In this document: positions 37,214 to 46,785 of the stretch, one piece after another
How the letters are laid out: each line of letters starts with the position of its first letter
Numbering within the stretch: the stretch's first letter is position 1
Assembly: GCF_024172705.1 (NCBI RefSeq)
Contig: NZ_CP092900.1
Location: 800,119 to 864,118 of the forward strand
Source: Candidatus Comchoanobacter bicostacola
GTDB lineage: Bacteria; Pseudomonadota; Gammaproteobacteria; Comchoanobacterales; Comchoanobacteraceae
Reading direction: 5' to 3'
DNA: 64,000 nucleotides
Made by a program: the position numbers and the translations under genes
The notes under the pieces: model-generated
Database searches by the model: none
The model's input: the letters and a program-made list of their open reading frames with translations, nothing else
What the model was told of the DNA's origin: nothing

Positions 37214-38399
37214 TAAACAAATACAACCCATACTAATAGTAAGTACTGCTGCACTTTTGTACTTTTTCATGTTCTTTTTAAGAATAATGATGAGCGTTAT
37301 TAGTGAGGACCTTTCTCAAGAGTTTAACTTGTCTTCACAAGAAATAGGATTTCTGAGCGCAAGCTTTGTTTGTGCTTATGCATTTGCACAGATCCCTATG
37401 GGGCGTATCATAGCGCAAATAGGATCAAGAAAAACGATCATTTACAGCACTATTGGCATCATTATCGGCTCATTTTTATTTCAAGCATCCCACAGTTTGA
37501 TGCAAGCTCTGCTAAGCCGGGCACTTATTGGTCTTTGCTTTGGTGGCGCATTTATTATCCCCTTATCGTTATCTAGACAATGGCTGCCCTCATCCTATTT
37601 TGCAAGCTCAGTAGGAATGATACAATTATTAGGCTGTGTTGGCGCGATGGTTAGCGGAACGCCTATCGATATTCTTGTTAAGCAAATAGGATGGCGTGAT
37701 ACTGCATTTTTTACATTACTGATTTCAATCCTGCTTTTTATCGTATTTTGTATAATTATAAAAGATAAGAACGAGCCAGACACTAGTTCTGTTGCTCCGC
37801 TTGGTGCTACTTTATATAAAATTCTATCTAATAAAAACTACTGGTTAATTGGTGTCGTTGCGCTTGCCAGTTGGGCGCCTATTGGAGGATTTACAGAACT
37901 CTGGGGTATACCTTACTTGATGAAAATCCAAGGTGTTAGTAAACAATTTGTGACGACACAACTTATCTATACTTGGGTTAGCATTGCAATATCCAGTCCT
38001 ATTTGTGGCTACTGGGCAGAGCATAGTGATCTAAAAAAACCAGTATATGCGTGTTATATCATTGGTATAGTATCAACCTTACTTATCATTAGTGGTTGGA
38101 TAACCCATCCCTGGATTATTTCATTCTTGCTCATTTGTATGGGCATTACGGCAGGAGGCCAGCCGATTGCATTTAGTATGATTAACCGCATTAGTGATAG
38201 CCAGACACAAGCAATTGCAACTGGATTTTGTAATATATGTGTTATAGCTGGCGCATTCTTAATGCAGCCACTCATTGGCTTTCTCTTGGACCGCCCAATG
38301 AATGACTATTACTACTATTTGTCATTTTCACCCATAGTCCTTACGCTTTTACTGGGAATTATTGCTAACTATATTGTTTCTACTGAAAAAACGAGATAA
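37206..38399 (+). CDS. MFS transporter
   Basis: 397 aa from the ATG at 37206 (MSNKQIQPILIVSTAALLYF), overlapping the zinc-ribbon gene by 8 nt. An upstream in-frame ATG at 37110 would overlap that gene for 100 nt and gives a hydrophilic extension, so I reject it. About 12 helices; motif A-like loop PMGRIIAQIGSRKT; RALIGLCFGGAFIIPLSLSR in helix 4. The substrate is not recognisable. It resembles the broad anion/sugar-phosphate porter families used by intracellular bacteria to take up host metabolites, but this is uncertain. Confidence 0.82.
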   Translation: MSNKQIQPILIVSTAALLYFFMFFLRIMMSVISEDLSQEFNLSSQEIGFLSASFVCAYAFAQIPMGRIIAQIGSRKTIIYSTIGIIIGSFLFQASHSLMQALLSRALIGLCFGGAFIIPLSLSRQWLPSSYFASSVGMIQLLGCVGAMVSGTPIDILVKQIGWRDTAFFTLLISILLFIVFCIIIKDKNEPDTSSVAPLGATLYKILSNKNYWLIGVVALASWAPIGGFTELWGIPYLMKIQGVSKQFVTTQLIYTWVSIAISSPICGYWAEHSDLKKPVYACYIIGIVSTLLIISGWITHPWIISFLLICMGITAGGQPIAFSMINRISDSQTQAIATGFCNICVIAGAFLMQPLIGFLLDRPMNDYYYYLSFSPIVLTLLLGIIANYIVSTEKTR

Positions 38400-38429
38400 A
38401 GTACAATAAGACCACATAAGGACATACTC

Positions 38430-39812
38430 GTGTATAAAAGGATGGCAATTAAAAGCCTCTTAGTATTGGGAACACTATACCTGTCAGCACCCTGGGCATT
38501 ATTCATGTTTGCTCTATTCTGCCTAACACAGCAATCTAGTCGAGAAAATATAATATTAGCTGGTACACATAAAAAAGAATGGACTGATGCAAGGAAAATT
38601 GATTATCTAATTAAAAACACAACTGCATCTGCGGACCCCACTCCACACTTTACAAACTTGATGGCTAGTGTTGCTGCATTTACTGGACAGAAGAAGTTCA
38701 TCGACCCTGAAAACGACTTTAAGACTGAAGCAAGCTTTTATGAGGCTGTTGCTAAAAATCAAGTATTCCTAATTGAAATAGCGTCTCTATATAGGCGAAC
38801 AAAAGTTTGGCAAGGCTATAAATTCACCAGAGCAGACTTAACACAAGTCCTCAAAGATATTCAAATACCTTCTAAGAATGGTAGAGATACTGCTAGGCTA
38901 CGACCACAATCTAGCGCTAAAAGTGAGAGAGACCCTTACCTGATTAATCAACATAACGCAGCAATAGTACTGGTATTAATGCAGCTTTACCCTGAACATG
39001 AGCAACTTATTTATGACAGCATCACTTATGACTTGTTCGATAAAATCTCTAAAGATCATTTACCAGAGAACGCTACTTATTATTGGCGTACTAAGTATTC
39101 AAGTCGCTTAAAAGAATCATTAAATGCCCTTTCTGGAAGTAGTCTAGGCGTACCCTATGAGCTATATTTCAGATATAAATATGATCCCAAAAAAAGATAT
39201 CACTATTTATTACAACTCGGCAGCCAGTTTGCTTTTTCTATAACTCTACCCCAACATAAAAAAAAGATAGCATTATGTGCAATCCTAAATATTACAGCCC
39301 TATTTTTAGCCAGAATGTTTTTACCACCCTTAATTCCCTTGCTACTGGCTATTCTACTTATTGCTATCATTCATACGATCAGGAAAGATCCTTTAGCTGA
39401 GCTCAGGCTCTCTATTGGCTATCACCCATATTCAGCAAAATCAAGATTATTCAGAAGCCGTGAGAACAATAAAGTTATATATGCTCTCGGCGTTATACTA
39501 TGGAATGTACTGATGAACGTATGCGTCATAAGTGCTGCCGGTTATTTGGTTGGGGGCAATATTATATTCCATCTCATGGGGCTAAGAACACTACTTATTG
39601 CTTTAAGTATATCAATAATTGATAAATTTTCATTTCTGGCTGACAACCTGACAACATATAGGCAGAGTAACCGTACTATTAACGACTTAGTGGCTTCCAA
39701 GCGAACAATGAAGCGCTATCCAATAGCTCGATTCGCAGGCGCAAATACAATAACACTATGCTCTAAGGCTATCTCTACGATTCATAGCGCTACATCGAAC
39801 CTAATTTTATGA
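38430..39812 (+). CDS. Hypothetical membrane protein, 460 aa
   Basis: Not recognised. GTG start with AAGGA about 9 nt upstream. Residues 5-32 form a membrane helix or signal anchor (LLVLGTLYLSAPWALFMFAL). A soluble, charged region of about 240 residues follows, then three or four helices at about 280-400 (ILNITALFLARMF, PLIPLLLAILLIAIIHTI, LGVILWNVLMNVCVISAAGY). The tail is basic and soluble. The layout recalls some Dot/Icm effectors and organelle-targeted proteins, but no motif supports that. It is convergent with nadK 5 nt away. Confidence 0.6.
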   Translation: MYKRMAIKSLLVLGTLYLSAPWALFMFALFCLTQQSSRENIILAGTHKKEWTDARKIDYLIKNTTASADPTPHFTNLMASVAAFTGQKKFIDPENDFKTEASFYEAVAKNQVFLIEIASLYRRTKVWQGYKFTRADLTQVLKDIQIPSKNGRDTARLRPQSSAKSERDPYLINQHNAAIVLVLMQLYPEHEQLIYDSITYDLFDKISKDHLPENATYYWRTKYSSRLKESLNALSGSSLGVPYELYFRYKYDPKKRYHYLLQLGSQFAFSITLPQHKKKIALCAILNITALFLARMFLPPLIPLLLAILLIAIIHTIRKDPLAELRLSIGYHPYSAKSRLFRSRENNKVIYALGVILWNVLMNVCVISAAGYLVGGNIIFHLMGLRTLLIALSISIIDKFSFLADNLTTYRQSNRTINDLVASKRTMKRYPIARFAGANTITLCSKAISTIHSATSNLIL

Positions 39813-39817
39813 TGGGG

Positions 39818-40627
39818 TTAACTATTCGTTTCCCAATTAAGTTTACTATGTAGCGTTTGATAAAAATCATAATGAAGAGGATGTATGAGCTTCAGCTTTT
39901 TTTCCGAGCACTTGATTTGAATATTTGACAAACTTTCAATTACTTCTATCTCTTTTCCATCTATAGAAATATTAGTACAACTTCCTTTCCACTTTTGAAT
40001 ATTTAGGACAACATTTGATGATGATGGAATAATAACAGGTCTTGCCGATAAATGCCTTGGACATATTGGCACCAATGACATTACATCTACCTCCGGATGA
40101 ATAATTTGCCCTCCTGCTGACAAAGCATACGCTGTAGATCCAGTTGCAGTTGAGACAATCAAACCATCACCCGTTTGATTATACATAAAACGCTCATCTA
40201 CAAATACTTCATACCGAATCATCCTATTAGCCTGGCTTTTAGACAGCATTAACTCATTTATTGCTATATGTTTTTCACCCGAAAACATACACTCAAATAC
40301 TGTTCTGTAATCTTCAAAATAATGCCCCTCTAGAATCGCTTTTAGCACAGAAGACGCATTAGAATATTCAATATCAGCTAAAAACCCAGTGTGTCCATCA
40401 TTTATGCCCAGTATTGGGATATTATATTGGTATGCAATTTTAGCTTGATGCAACATGGTTCCATCACCACCCATAACAATAATTAAGTCCGCTTTACTCA
40501 TAAACACTTCATCAATAATGCTAACGCCAGCTGACTCTATCACCTCTGAAATTTTTGCTACTTTTTTAGCATCTGATTTAAAACTAAACAATACGACTTG
40601 CTTAAAGTGAGACACCATAAACTCCAT
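39818..40627 (-). CDS. nadK: NAD kinase
   Basis: 269 aa. The GGDGTMLHQAKIAYQYNIPI motif, the NDGHTGFLAD stretch, INELMLSKSQANRM and TGDGLIVSTATGSTAYALSAGG identify ATP-NAD kinase. It makes NADP from NAD. The frame allows a start at MEFMVSH; the second Met is an alternative. It is divergent from the yheT-type hydrolase gene, sharing a 108-nt intergenic region with a long inverted repeat. Confidence 0.95.
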   Translation of the reverse strand: MEFMVSHFKQVVLFSFKSDAKKVAKISEVIESAGVSIIDEVFMSKADLIIVMGGDGTMLHQAKIAYQYNIPILGINDGHTGFLADIEYSNASSVLKAILEGHYFEDYRTVFECMFSGEKHIAINELMLSKSQANRMIRYEVFVDERFMYNQTGDGLIVSTATGSTAYALSAGGQIIHPEVDVMSLVPICPRHLSARPVIIPSSSNVVLNIQKWKGSCTNISIDGKEIEVIESLSNIQIKCSEKKLKLIHPLHYDFYQTLHSKLNWETNS

Positions 40628-40646
40628 CTATAATTAATGTAGTGTA

Positions 40647-40706
40647 AGCGATATACTTACTCATTTGAATTAAATTATTTTCCTGACAAAAAAAAAGTAT
40701 ATCGCT
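40647..40706. repeat. 12-bp inverted repeat between nadK and the yheT-type gene
   Basis: AGCGATATACTT at 40647-40658 and its exact reverse complement AAGTATATCGCT at 40695-40706, 36 nt apart. The right copy lies in the spacer and touches the -10 of the hydrolase promoter. The left copy sits in the same position relative to a possible nadK -10 (TACACT, minus strand). Confidence 0.8.
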
Positions 40707-40711
40707 ATAAT
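40683..40711 (+). promoter_or_regulatory. Promoter of the yheT-type hydrolase gene
   Basis: CTGACA, 17-nt spacer, TATAAT, ending 24 nt before the ATG at 40736. AGGAA lies 7 nt before that ATG. Confidence 0.75.
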
Positions 40712-40735
40712 TATATCAACAGCTAGGAATTTACT

Positions 40736-41722
40736 ATGGACGGAAGCAGTAACTCATATAAACCAGCGTGGTGGTTACCCAACCCCCACCTACAGACTTT
40801 ATATCCATTTATTTTTAAAAAAAAGCTAAAGGTCCCTTTGCAACAGGAAATATTTGAGCTTCCTGATGGAGATTTCATAGACGGTTGGTGGACCGAAAAA
40901 AGCCAAGGACCTATAGTAATACTGTTACATGGACTACAAGGTTCTGTGGATTCTCATTACATCAACTCATTAATGCACCATATTCATTACCAAACCAATT
41001 GGCGGGCATTACTCTTACACTTTAGAGGTTGTGGGGAGCAATTTAATAGACTCGACAAGCAATATCATTCAGGAGACACTGAAGATATTCGCTTCATTTG
41101 TAATTTAATTAAACAGCGCAATGCTCAAACACCTACAGCAATGGTTGGATTTTCACTTGGAGGCAATATTTTGCTCAAACTTTTTGGAGAGCTAAAACAA
41201 AATAACTTAATGTCTACAGGCATATCTGTGTGCCCCCCATTTGACTTACTCAACACTGCAATTAATATACAAAATGGCACCGCCAAGATTTATGAGAAAA
41301 TGTTTATCCAAGACATCAAGAAAGCCTATCATAAAAAATTGCAAGCTTCTGAAACACAAAACTCTATCCTCAAAGACCTGGACCAGGTTTCTACACTGAT
41401 TGAGCTCGATCAAAAAATTACAGCACCTTTGCATGGCTTTGACTCCTTAGAAGAGTATTATGATCAATCCAGTAGCATTAGTTATTTAAAAAGCATCAAA
41501 AAGCCAACACTAGTCATAGTTGCAAGCAATGATCCTGTTTTAAAATACAACTATATTCCAACGAATGAAGATACATCGTCACATGTAGTCATTGAAACCT
41601 ATGAACACGGAGGACATATCGGATTCATGTCTGGCCCACCACATAAGCCTGAATACTGGTTAGACGCACGGATTATGAACTTCTTGTCTGAGCACCTACC
41701 TTTAGGCATATTACAAGACTAG
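40736..41722 (+). CDS. YheT-type alpha/beta hydrolase
   Basis: 328 aa. The N-terminus KPAWWLPNPHLQTLYPFIF is typical of the YheT family (COG0429). Hydrolase motifs are ILLHGLQGSVDSHYI (oxyanion region), VGFSLGGNILLKLFGE (nucleophile Ser in G-x-S-x-G), and YEHGGHIGFM near the C-terminus (catalytic His), with Asp in NDPVLKY. The natural substrate is unknown; lipid or ester hydrolysis is likely from the fold. Confidence 0.9.
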   Translation: MDGSSNSYKPAWWLPNPHLQTLYPFIFKKKLKVPLQQEIFELPDGDFIDGWWTEKSQGPIVILLHGLQGSVDSHYINSLMHHIHYQTNWRALLLHFRGCGEQFNRLDKQYHSGDTEDIRFICNLIKQRNAQTPTAMVGFSLGGNILLKLFGELKQNNLMSTGISVCPPFDLLNTAINIQNGTAKIYEKMFIQDIKKAYHKKLQASETQNSILKDLDQVSTLIELDQKITAPLHGFDSLEEYYDQSSSISYLKSIKKPTLVIVASNDPVLKYNYIPTNEDTSSHVVIETYEHGGHIGFMSGPPHKPEYWLDARIMNFLSEHLPLGILQD

Positions 41723-41803
41723 TCTAGCTATCATCCTGCCAAATTAGTTTATCGCCTAAACATTTAATTGCAGTGTAAAAGCGCTTCACTCATTATTGAT
41801 CGA

Positions 41804-44800
41804 CTATAAGTTTCGAATATTTGGATTTTCTTGATATGCCTTCAAAATTTCATCCGTAAGCGAACTCACTATCGATTTTTTATTTTCTTCTGAGATAACC
41901 CCTGTTCCTTCAGTTTCTGAATTTAATCGATCATGTATCAGTTTTGCAGCCGTTCCGTTAGGGAATATATTAGATAGAACCCTTCTAGCCTCTGCTGGCC
42001 CAATTGCTTCATACAATGCAGTTCTAATTAATACATCTTCTGATGTTGTACTAAAAGCCCATAATTCTGCAGGACCTAGCGTAATAGTCAGTAGCTGCAT
42101 ATGGTTCCCTACCTTAGTAGCAAACTGCCCGAGGAATGTTGCTCCTCCTTCTCTTGGACCCCTTACAGACTGACGCAATGCAATTTGTGCTGTCTTGGAT
42201 AAACCAAAGCGTTTAGTTGTTTCTTCAATTGCTTGCTGCGGACCTGCATCCATAATAAAGGTTGAAGTAGCAAATTTGACAATTTGATCATCAAAGTCAG
42301 CTAAATCTTGAGATACTACACAAACCTGAACACGCCACTTACGACCCTCACGCATATCCACAATAACCTGATCACGTACCGCCTGTGCTTTCGCAGTTCT
42401 ATGAAACTCATCAAACACAATCCTTTTTTGATCTTCTTTAAGCTCAGATGCTCTAGCCTCATGATGTAAACGATAGTTTTCTGGTAAGCTAGCAACCGCT
42501 TCTTTATTTAAATAAAAGTCTTTTGCGATTAAGTATCTAGCCAACATATACATAACAGCTGTTTGCCTATCCGCAGCTTCTCCACCACTTTTAGCCACTT
42601 CATCTAAATCAAACGCAATAATCTTAGATTCACCTAAATCAAATTGCGTATAGCGTGACAAAACTGGGTACTCTCTAACTGCACTTGAAATCATACGTAC
42701 AAAAGCATCAATTAGATTTTCACCCGTAGATACTGTAATTTTCCCGTACAAATCAACTACTGCTGCTGATCTAGCAATTGAGGTTAAATCATTAATCAGT
42801 GGAACAGCATTTCTCTGAGCTAGTGATGCTTCTCTAATATGGCCTGCTTCAAATAATGCATCGGTGACTTCCCACCAAGATGTTTTAGAGTCAGACTGAT
42901 ATTTAATCTCGTCAAGCAGCTTATCTATCGCAGGGTTAATACCCCTTGTATAAACATTAGGATTAGCCTCATCAGCAAGTAACTTATAAGCCTCGTCAAT
43001 GACAAGACCCACTAAGTCTGCTACACCATCATAACTTGATGCCTGGCCAACCGGAGTAGCTAATAAAGAGATAAAGTTTACAAGGAACGCACGCTCAAGC
43101 GGTAATGGGTACCTACTACCAATCTGAGTATCAAATGGGTTAACTGAATACTCTTTAGACATGTTGAACCTAACATAAAGCGCTAAGTGTTTCTGTTCAT
43201 CAGGGAGTGATTCTTTTATCAATGAAATTAAACCAGCACTTGAAGGGCCAATATCAATGACTGAAATCCTAGGAAGTCTTGGAATCCCTGCTTGAATACA
43301 CAACCCAAGATTAATAGCATTAGATAAAACTGACTTACCAGAACCTGGACGCGCATAGATCATATCAATCCATGTCGTTTGTAAGGGTGATCCTGGCTGA
43401 TACGGCCAAGGTTTACCATCTGGCGACCTAAGCAATAAACTTCCACTCTTCCATGGAGATGCTGGCCTGCATAAAGGCATCATCTTAAGTGCACTTTGTA
43501 GTGAAGCAACCGATTTAGCAGCTGGAGAAGAATTCATTAACCCTGGCATACTAGCAACTGCTCCTTCAAAGGGATCGCCACACAACTCAGTACAGTCTAT
43601 AGTTCCCCAACTTTGAATAGCTCGCGATAGCGTTGCTATTCGAGATCGTAGTAATTTAATATCATCAGCATCTGACCCTGTCGTATTGACCCAGGTAGAT
43701 GCAACAGTTCGAATCATTACCGCGGAATCATCAGTCTCTAGCTCAAGATAGTCTAACAACCTGATGGCATTATCAATCAAACGATTCTGTGTTGATGAAA
43801 AAGCTAAAACTCCAGCCATAGCTCGTTTGAACTTTAGTGACGACATACCACCACCACCCAGCAAGAAGTTAATCCGCCAAGGGAAGTTACTTGCTAACGT
43901 TTTATTAATTAGTGAAGTAAACGCTTGAGGGTCTTTAGGGTACAGATCAATATATACTGATGAGTATAACTTATCCCCAACCTTGCATGTTTTTAGATCT
44001 ATTATTTCAGCACCCTGTGGGAACAATTGGGTTTCTAATGATGGCCATAATAAATCTGCAAGATCAGCTTTATCAGATACACCCAAATCTTCGTTAATCA
44101 CTTTCGGAGAAAATTTATCACCCGCCACGACAGGTTTCCAACTTTTATCCGTAAAATCTGGAAATATTCCTTTTCTAATATGGTAAAGTGCATCATGCAC
44201 TTCTAATAACTCACACAATACACCCGCAGAGTTTAAATCTTTAACGGCTGCTTGTACTAATGATTTATGAGCATCTCTCAATTCGTGTATTGGAGCGACT
44301 ATGTTTTGAGTGGTTCTAAAAGCAGGTGTTTCATGCTCCTTTGCAAGCTTAGTTTTATCAGCAGTGGCTCGCTTATTTTGTTCTCCAGTCAAAACATTTG
44401 GAGAAGTAGTAATAATTAAATAAACATCTTCTACTGAACAATACCGACTCATGAAATTTTCACGTTCACTCAATACATCATCTAAATTAAGGTTTAAACG
44501 CTTTGCAGTATCGCGAGATGTTCTATAGTTATCCTTAATACTGTCTTTGACCTGGTCTAGATTATAACTAAAACTAAATGATAAAGAATGACCTGCGTCT
44601 CTCATTGCACTATTAAATATCTGTAAACACTGCTCTTGAAGACGATTAAATTCATCAGGCCCAACTAACCCAACATAGCCCTCAACCTTAATCATGGAGG
44701 TTAAACTTCCATCATCACGAACAAGGCTGTGACTATCATCCGCCGTTTGTATATCTGTATAGCAACTTGCTGACTTCTTAATTGCAACCGAAAATGCACT

Positions 44801-44845
44801 TGCTACAGCAGCAACACCATTAATCAATCCATCTGCTATTGACAT
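41804..44845 (-). CDS. icmB: Dot/Icm ATPase DotO (IcmB)
   Basis: 1013 aa, matching Legionella IcmB/DotO in length and N-terminus (MSIADGLINGVAAVASAFSV, YTDIQTADDSHSLVRDDGSL). A Walker A-like MIYARPGSGKSVLSNAINLG lies at about 490-510; its first residue is Ala and not Gly. RIVFDEFHRTAKAQAVRDQV is the Walker B region. DotO is the VirB4-like cytosolic ATPase hexamer at the base of the machine. It is the last gene of the long dot/icm operon; the Legionella neighbour icmF is absent here. Confidence 0.95.
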   Translation of the reverse strand: MSIADGLINGVAAVASAFSVAIKKSASCYTDIQTADDSHSLVRDDGSLTSMIKVEGYVGLVGPDEFNRLQEQCLQIFNSAMRDAGHSLSFSFSYNLDQVKDSIKDNYRTSRDTAKRLNLNLDDVLSERENFMSRYCSVEDVYLIITTSPNVLTGEQNKRATADKTKLAKEHETPAFRTTQNIVAPIHELRDAHKSLVQAAVKDLNSAGVLCELLEVHDALYHIRKGIFPDFTDKSWKPVVAGDKFSPKVINEDLGVSDKADLADLLWPSLETQLFPQGAEIIDLKTCKVGDKLYSSVYIDLYPKDPQAFTSLINKTLASNFPWRINFLLGGGGMSSLKFKRAMAGVLAFSSTQNRLIDNAIRLLDYLELETDDSAVMIRTVASTWVNTTGSDADDIKLLRSRIATLSRAIQSWGTIDCTELCGDPFEGAVASMPGLMNSSPAAKSVASLQSALKMMPLCRPASPWKSGSLLLRSPDGKPWPYQPGSPLQTTWIDMIYARPGSGKSVLSNAINLGLCIQAGIPRLPRISVIDIGPSSAGLISLIKESLPDEQKHLALYVRFNMSKEYSVNPFDTQIGSRYPLPLERAFLVNFISLLATPVGQASSYDGVADLVGLVIDEAYKLLADEANPNVYTRGINPAIDKLLDEIKYQSDSKTSWWEVTDALFEAGHIREASLAQRNAVPLINDLTSIARSAAVVDLYGKITVSTGENLIDAFVRMISSAVREYPVLSRYTQFDLGESKIIAFDLDEVAKSGGEAADRQTAVMYMLARYLIAKDFYLNKEAVASLPENYRLHHEARASELKEDQKRIVFDEFHRTAKAQAVRDQVIVDMREGRKWRVQVCVVSQDLADFDDQIVKFATSTFIMDAGPQQAIEETTKRFGLSKTAQIALRQSVRGPREGGATFLGQFATKVGNHMQLLTITLGPAELWAFSTTSEDVLIRTALYEAIGPAEARRVLSNIFPNGTAAKLIHDRLNSETEGTGVISEENKKSIVSSLTDEILKAYQENPNIRNL

Positions 44846-44875
44846 AGCCTTTCTCCATAAAAATAATTTTGCAGA

Positions 44876-45496
44876 TTATGCCCGTTCCCCAGCATAATGA
44901 GCCCAATCCAAAATTGCTTTTTCAAAATACTTCAAGGATGGTAACAACCTTAAATCTTTCAACATGATAGCCTTTCGCTCCTCAATATCATTAACCGGAG
45001 TATCAATCAGCATCCTACCCATAAACTTTGGATCTGACATATGCTTACCATATTGCTTTTCCACAGGTGAACTACGCAACTTTAATGAGCGAATATAACG
45101 ATCTGAATCTAGAGCATGTGGAGAACCATTAACAATTGCAGCAAAGCAAACATGTGTTAATGCACTCAATTGATTCTGAGTCATCTCCGGCAAATAAATC
45201 AGTGTTCCACCTCCAGGCAATAACGAGCCAACTGCTTCGATAAAGTGAGCTTGCAAACAGAAAGGACAACTGGTCGCTAAATTTGACATTTTATTGTCTC
45301 TGTAATCATGATTAATGTTAACTACCGTCATAGCTGACACAGATTTAAAACCACAGAAACGGCACATATGTCGATCACGCTGCTTTACTTGTTTAGCAAA
45401 ACGCTCAAAAGCAGGGTCAAGGTTTCTTGTTGCAAATAAATCATATGCACCATGACCCACTTTTAATTCTAAAGGTAATAACTTAGAAAGGTTCAT
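44876..45496 (-). CDS. icmJ: Coupling complex protein DotN (IcmJ)
   Basis: 206 aa. The zinc-binding region is CRFCGF near residue 42 and CPFC near 77, as in HNH-like IcmJ. PLELKVGHGAYDLFATRN at the N-terminus matches IcmJ. In Legionella DotN binds the DotL tail in the coupling complex. It lies between the icmD-like genes and icmB, the standard order. Confidence 0.93.
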   Translation of the reverse strand: MNLSKLLPLELKVGHGAYDLFATRNLDPAFERFAKQVKQRDRHMCRFCGFKSVSAMTVVNINHDYRDNKMSNLATSCPFCLQAHFIEAVGSLLPGGGTLIYLPEMTQNQLSALTHVCFAAIVNGSPHALDSDRYIRSLKLRSSPVEKQYGKHMSDPKFMGRMLIDTPVNDIEERKAIMLKDLRLLPSLKYFEKAILDWAHYAGERA

Positions 45497-45510
45497 TGTA
45501 ATTAGTTACC

Positions 45511-45930
45511 CTATTTCCCTTTTTCAGTCGTATCCGTTTTAGCACCAAACGCGTAGGCTGCAGTCTTATCATCAAATACAGTTTCACCACCTGATGTAAC
45601 AACCTGAGGTAGAAACGCTAGTGCAGCCCCAATAATCAGCATAGTAAGTGGTGTCCCAACAGGAACCTGCGTTGGATTATCTTTATGTTGCTTTAACTTA
45701 AAGAGACCCGCCAACATCATTAAAACACCTGCTACCTGGGCAATTGCAAAGATTAAAGCCCCAACAGCTTCTACCTGACTTTGAATACCTACGGCAAGCT
45801 TTCCAAGTCCACGTGATTCTTGACCTTCTCCCTTATCTGCTGCAAACAATACTACAGGCATTGCAATTGCTGAATGCATCGCTCCGTAATAATAAAGCTT
45901 TAACTGATTACTCACATTGTTCATGTTCAT
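45511..45930 (-). CDS. icmD: IcmD/DotP-like inner membrane protein, copy 1
   Basis: 139 aa with a strong AGGAGG 6 nt before the ATG. An N-terminal hydrophobic segment is followed by two helices joined by LFKLKQHKDNPTQVPVGTP, the IcmD signature. It is next to icmJ, the position of icmD in Legionella, so it is the best candidate for true IcmD. Two similar genes precede it. Confidence 0.88.
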   Translation of the reverse strand: MNMNNVSNQLKLYYYGAMHSAIAMPVVLFAADKGEGQESRGLGKLAVGIQSQVEAVGALIFAIAQVAGVLMMLAGLFKLKQHKDNPTQVPVGTPLTMLIIGAALAFLPQVVTSGGETVFDDKTAAYAFGAKTDTTEKGK

Positions 45931-45955
45931 ATTTTCCTCCTATATTAATAAACCA

Positions 45956-46372
45956 CTATATGGACTGCTCAATTCTTTCAATCTCTGTCTCACTTGTTCT
46001 TAGACTATCTGAATCTTTTCCAAACAAGGTCTCACCGATTGGGAATAATGAATTCCCTAAATAAACCATCATAACTGAAATAAATAGATATAACACAGGT
46101 GTCCCCACTGGGGTTTGCTGCGGGTTATCTTTAAATTGTTTAAACTTTAAAAACGTCATCATAAAGAAGGCAACTCCTGCAACTGAAGAGATAGCACCCA
46201 CCAAGGATACAATACTCATTATATCACCTTTAACTGAAACAGCACGTCCAGTTATTGTATTTTCGGGTACACCACCTTCAGCATATACTAGACCACAAAG
46301 CGCTAGCAACAACGTAACTGGAAGCAGTCTTTTAACTATTTTTGAAACACTATACATCATATCACTATCCAT
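45956..46372 (-). CDS. IcmD/DotP-like inner membrane protein, copy 2
   Basis: 138 aa. Signal-like N-terminus (VTLLLALCGLVYAEGG), then two helices around FLKFKQFKDNPQQTPVGTP, the same loop motif as copy 1. The C-terminus carries an acidic tail (FGKDSDSLRTSETEIERIE). It lies between copies 1 and 3, with short gaps on both sides. Confidence 0.85.
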   Translation of the reverse strand: MDSDMMYSVSKIVKRLLPVTLLLALCGLVYAEGGVPENTITGRAVSVKGDIMSIVSLVGAISSVAGVAFFMMTFLKFKQFKDNPQQTPVGTPVLYLFISVMMVYLGNSLFPIGETLFGKDSDSLRTSETEIERIEQSI

Positions 46373-46376
46373 TTAC

Positions 46377-46784
46377 TTATTGATCAAGTAACCCCACAAG
46401 ACTAAGTTGAGGATCCTCTTCTTCGCTACTACCCTCTCCATAAACAGAGTCTTTAATAACAGGAAACATCTCAGGAATAAAAAACATCATTGCCCCAGCG
46501 GCTAATAATGCAAACGGAGTTGAAACGGGGATCTGTGTAGGATTATCTTTAACCTGTTTCATTTTAAATAGCGCAGCTATAAATAGACCTATACCTAAAA
46601 TTATAGAGGATGCATAAATTAAAATTAAAACTCCTTTCAAGACATAGTCTTTAATATTGCAAAATACCTTACCTATTGTACCGTCGACAGCATTAGCACA
46701 TCCACTTGCTTGTGCATGCAAAATAGGAACTGTAGACAATACTAAGTTCAATAAAACGTATTTTAGCTTTTTAGGTATAATCAT
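46377..46784 (-). CDS. IcmD/DotP-like inner membrane protein, copy 3
   Basis: 135 aa from the ATG at 46784 (MIIPKKLKYVLLNLVLSTVP). The frame opens at a TTG 15 nt earlier, which would overlap dotE; the ATG sits just past the dotE stop and gives a clean signal peptide. The loop motif is LFKMKQVKDNPTQIPVSTP. Two Cys near the mature N-terminus (CANAVDGTIGKVFC) may form a disulfide, a feature not seen in the other two copies. Ends in an acidic tail (GEGSSEEEDPQ). Confidence 0.83.
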   Translation of the reverse strand: MIIPKKLKYVLLNLVLSTVPILHAQASGCANAVDGTIGKVFCNIKDYVLKGVLILIYASSIILGIGLFIAALFKMKQVKDNPTQIPVSTPFALLAAGAMMFFIPEMFPVIKDSVYGEGSSEEEDPQLSLVGLLDQ

Positions 46785-46785
46785 A

